Shown here piece after piece: positions 4,535 to 5,587 of a stretch of DNA of 5,587 bases. The position numbers and the translations under genes were made by a program. How positions within the stretch are numbered: the stretch's first letter is position 1; every line of letters begins with the position of its first letter. The notes under the pieces were generated by a model. It did not search any database. It saw only the letters and a list, made by a program, of their open reading frames with translations, and was not told where the DNA came from. Source of the stretch: Deinococcales bacterium (GTDB lineage: Bacteria > Deinococcota > Deinococci > Deinococcales > Deinococcaceae); contig JANYFS010000624.1 of NCBI GenBank assembly GCA_025359705.1, positions 1 through 5,587 of the forward strand. Reading direction: 5' to 3'.

Positions 4535-5587
4535 ATGCTTAATGTCATCAAAGAACTGGCGAAAAAGACCGAATCCAAAATCGTTTTGGTAGTGCTAGAC
4601 GGCGTGGGTGGCTTGCCGCTGACCCTGAACGGCGATACCGAATTGGCAACCGCCAAAACCCCCAACCTGGACGCACTGGCTCAGGCTTCACAGCTTGGTT
4701 TGGTGGAGCTGGCAGGCGCGGGCATCACTCCAGGCAGTGGCCCAGGCCATTTGTCGCTGTTTGGCTACGACCCCTACACCTTTTTGGTGGGTCGCGGTGC
4801 GCTTTCGGCGGTGGGTATTGGGGTCAAATTGAATGCGGGTGATGTGGCGGTGCGCGGTAATTTTGCTACCCTCGAGGCGGGCCGCATCATCGCAGATCGC
4901 CGCGCGGGTCGCCCAACCGATACCAAAAACGTGGAAATTGTTGCCAAGCTCAAAGCTGCCATTCCCGAAATCGACGGAACCCCTGTCGAGATCTATACCG
5001 AGTCCGAACACCGCTTTGTGGTGGTTTTCCGCTCGAGTGGGGTAGCTTTGGGCGCAAACCTCAGCGATGTAGATCCCCAAGATACTGGAGTACCCCCACT
5101 CGTTGCCCAAGGCCATGACGCTGCCTCCGAAAAAACCGCCGCACTGGTCAATGCTTTTGTCAGCCTCGCCGAAAAAACGCTCGAGGGTGAAACCCAAGTC
5201 AATGGGGTGTTGTTCCGTGGCTATTCCGACGTGCCCCACTTCCCCTCATATTCGGATGTCTATCAGCTTAGGGCCGCCTGTATTGCCAGCTACCCGATGT
5301 ATAAGGGCTTGGCTTCTTTGGTGGGCATGGACATCCTCGAGGTGGACGGTGAAGAGGACGCGCTCGAGGGTAAAGTTGCGGCGCTGCAAGCCAACTGGGA
5401 CAAATACGATTTCTTTTTCTTGCACATCAAAAAGACCGATTCCACGGGCGAAGACGGCGACTTTAAGGCCAAGGTTAAAAAAGTGGAACTGTTCGACAGC
5501 CTAGTTTTGCCTCACATTTTGGCCCTGAACCCCGATGTTTTGGCAATCGTGGGCGACCACAGCACCCCTTCTAAACTATCAACCCAC
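4535..5587 (+). CDS. apgM: 2,3-bisphosphoglycerate-independent phosphoglycerate mutase, archaeal type (3' end missing)
   Basis: 351 codons are visible without a stop; the family is usually about 400 residues, so roughly 50 are missing past the window edge. The enzyme interconverts 3- and 2-phosphoglycerate in glycolysis and gluconeogenesis and belongs to the alkaline-phosphatase-like metalloenzymes. Metal-site and catalytic marks are LVVLDGVGG with Asp22 (18-26), the nucleophile loop TPGSGPGHLSLFGYDP (65-80; Ser68), the substrate region ADRRAGRP (120-127), HIKKTDSTGEDGDF (297-310; Asp302, Asp309) and VGDHSTP (339-345; Asp341, His342). The C-terminal visible residues KLSTH fit the next expected metal-site segment. 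The N-terminal ATG is supported by a well-placed Shine-Dalgarno. The upstream gene is separately terminated, so this gene should have its own promoter. Four of five CTCGAG sites are in frame as Leu-Glu. Confidence 0.95.
   Translation, partial: MLNVIKELAKKTESKIVLVVLDGVGGLPLTLNGDTELATAKTPNLDALAQASQLGLVELAGAGITPGSGPGHLSLFGYDPYTFLVGRGALSAVGIGVKLNAGDVAVRGNFATLEAGRIIADRRAGRPTDTKNVEIVAKLKAAIPEIDGTPVEIYTESEHRFVVVFRSSGVALGANLSDVDPQDTGVPPLVAQGHDAASEKTAALVNAFVSLAEKTLEGETQVNGVLFRGYSDVPHFPSYSDVYQLRAACIASYPMYKGLASLVGMDILEVDGEEDALEGKVAALQANWDKYDFFFLHIKKTDSTGEDGDFKAKVKKVELFDSLVLPHILALNPDVLAIVGDHSTPSKLSTH

Larger units (their letters stand above)
77..5368. repeat. Dispersed CTCGAG palindrome, 45 copies
   Basis: By hand count CTCGAG starts at 77, 178, 334, 360, 513, 561, 585, 624, 709, 730, 843, 859, 990, 1187, 1205, 1337, 1382, 1613, 1661, 2108, 2498, 2548, 2602, 2705, 2857, 2911, 3155, 3281, 3521, 3674, 3764, 3956, 4031, 4042, 4201, 4271, 4390, 4452, 4485, 4499, 4871, 5032, 5180, 5336 and 5363. 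Ten copies are intergenic and 35 lie in genes on both strands. In genes, 26 copies are in frame as Leu-Glu, four read xCT-CGA-Gxx and five read xxC-TCG-AGx. Of 34 Leu-Glu pairs in the five proteins, 26 are encoded by exactly this hexamer although 12 codon pairs are possible. Two copies sit in terminator loops. Confidence 0.97.

Noticed and set aside
4688..5239. 183-codon open frame on the minus strand
   Set aside because: It lies wholly inside the phosphoglycerate mutase gene, which has clear motifs and a Shine-Dalgarno; the translation resembles no family.
77..5368. CTCGAG copies as cloning linkers or assembly artefacts
   Set aside because: The copies are embedded in intact conserved genes, mostly in frame as Leu-Glu, with no shared flanks.
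77..5368. CTCGAG copies as a CRISPR or other repeat array
   Set aside because: Spacing is irregular (11 to over 400 bp) and no repeated flanks exist beyond six bases.

Overview
The window carries five genes from a bacterium of moderate G+C. An archaeal-type phosphoglycerate mutase, a Taq-type (M32) carboxypeptidase and several gene starts that look leaderless (a TANNNT hexamer 5-6 nt before the ATG) are compatible with the Deinococcus-Thermus phylum. That placement is inference and the genus is not identified. The most striking property is not a gene: the palindrome CTCGAG occurs 45 times in 5587 bases (about once per 124 bp, against about 1.4 expected for equal base use), in coding and non-coding DNA alike.

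Layout. 1-212: non-coding or the edge of an upstream gene, with short direct repeats. 213-875 (+): Asp/Glu racemase-family protein. 876-997: intergenic, with a perfect 14-bp inverted repeat followed by a probable leaderless start. 998-2512 (+): M32 metallocarboxypeptidase with all six family motifs, followed by a rho-independent terminator. 2629-3225 (-): exported DUF3105 protein, convergent with the peptidase. 3226-3346: divergent promoter region. 3347-4354 (+): aldo/keto reductase with an intact tetrad, followed by a second terminator. 4412-4534: leader with short repeats and a good Shine-Dalgarno. 4535-end (+): 2,3-bisphosphoglycerate-independent phosphoglycerate mutase, cut by the window edge.

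The genes look like separate housekeeping or metabolic units rather than one pathway. Strand changes, terminators and 120-180 bp gaps point to mostly single-gene transcripts. Only the mutase (glycolysis/gluconeogenesis) has a precisely predictable pathway. I see no mobile element, RNA gene, CRISPR array or defence/toxin system. The best lead for something undescribed is the CTCGAG saturation, which resembles in form the HIP1 palindrome of cyanobacteria. Second is a recurring habit of short tandem duplications (10-20 bp period) in gene leaders, twice duplicating the putative -10 hexamer.
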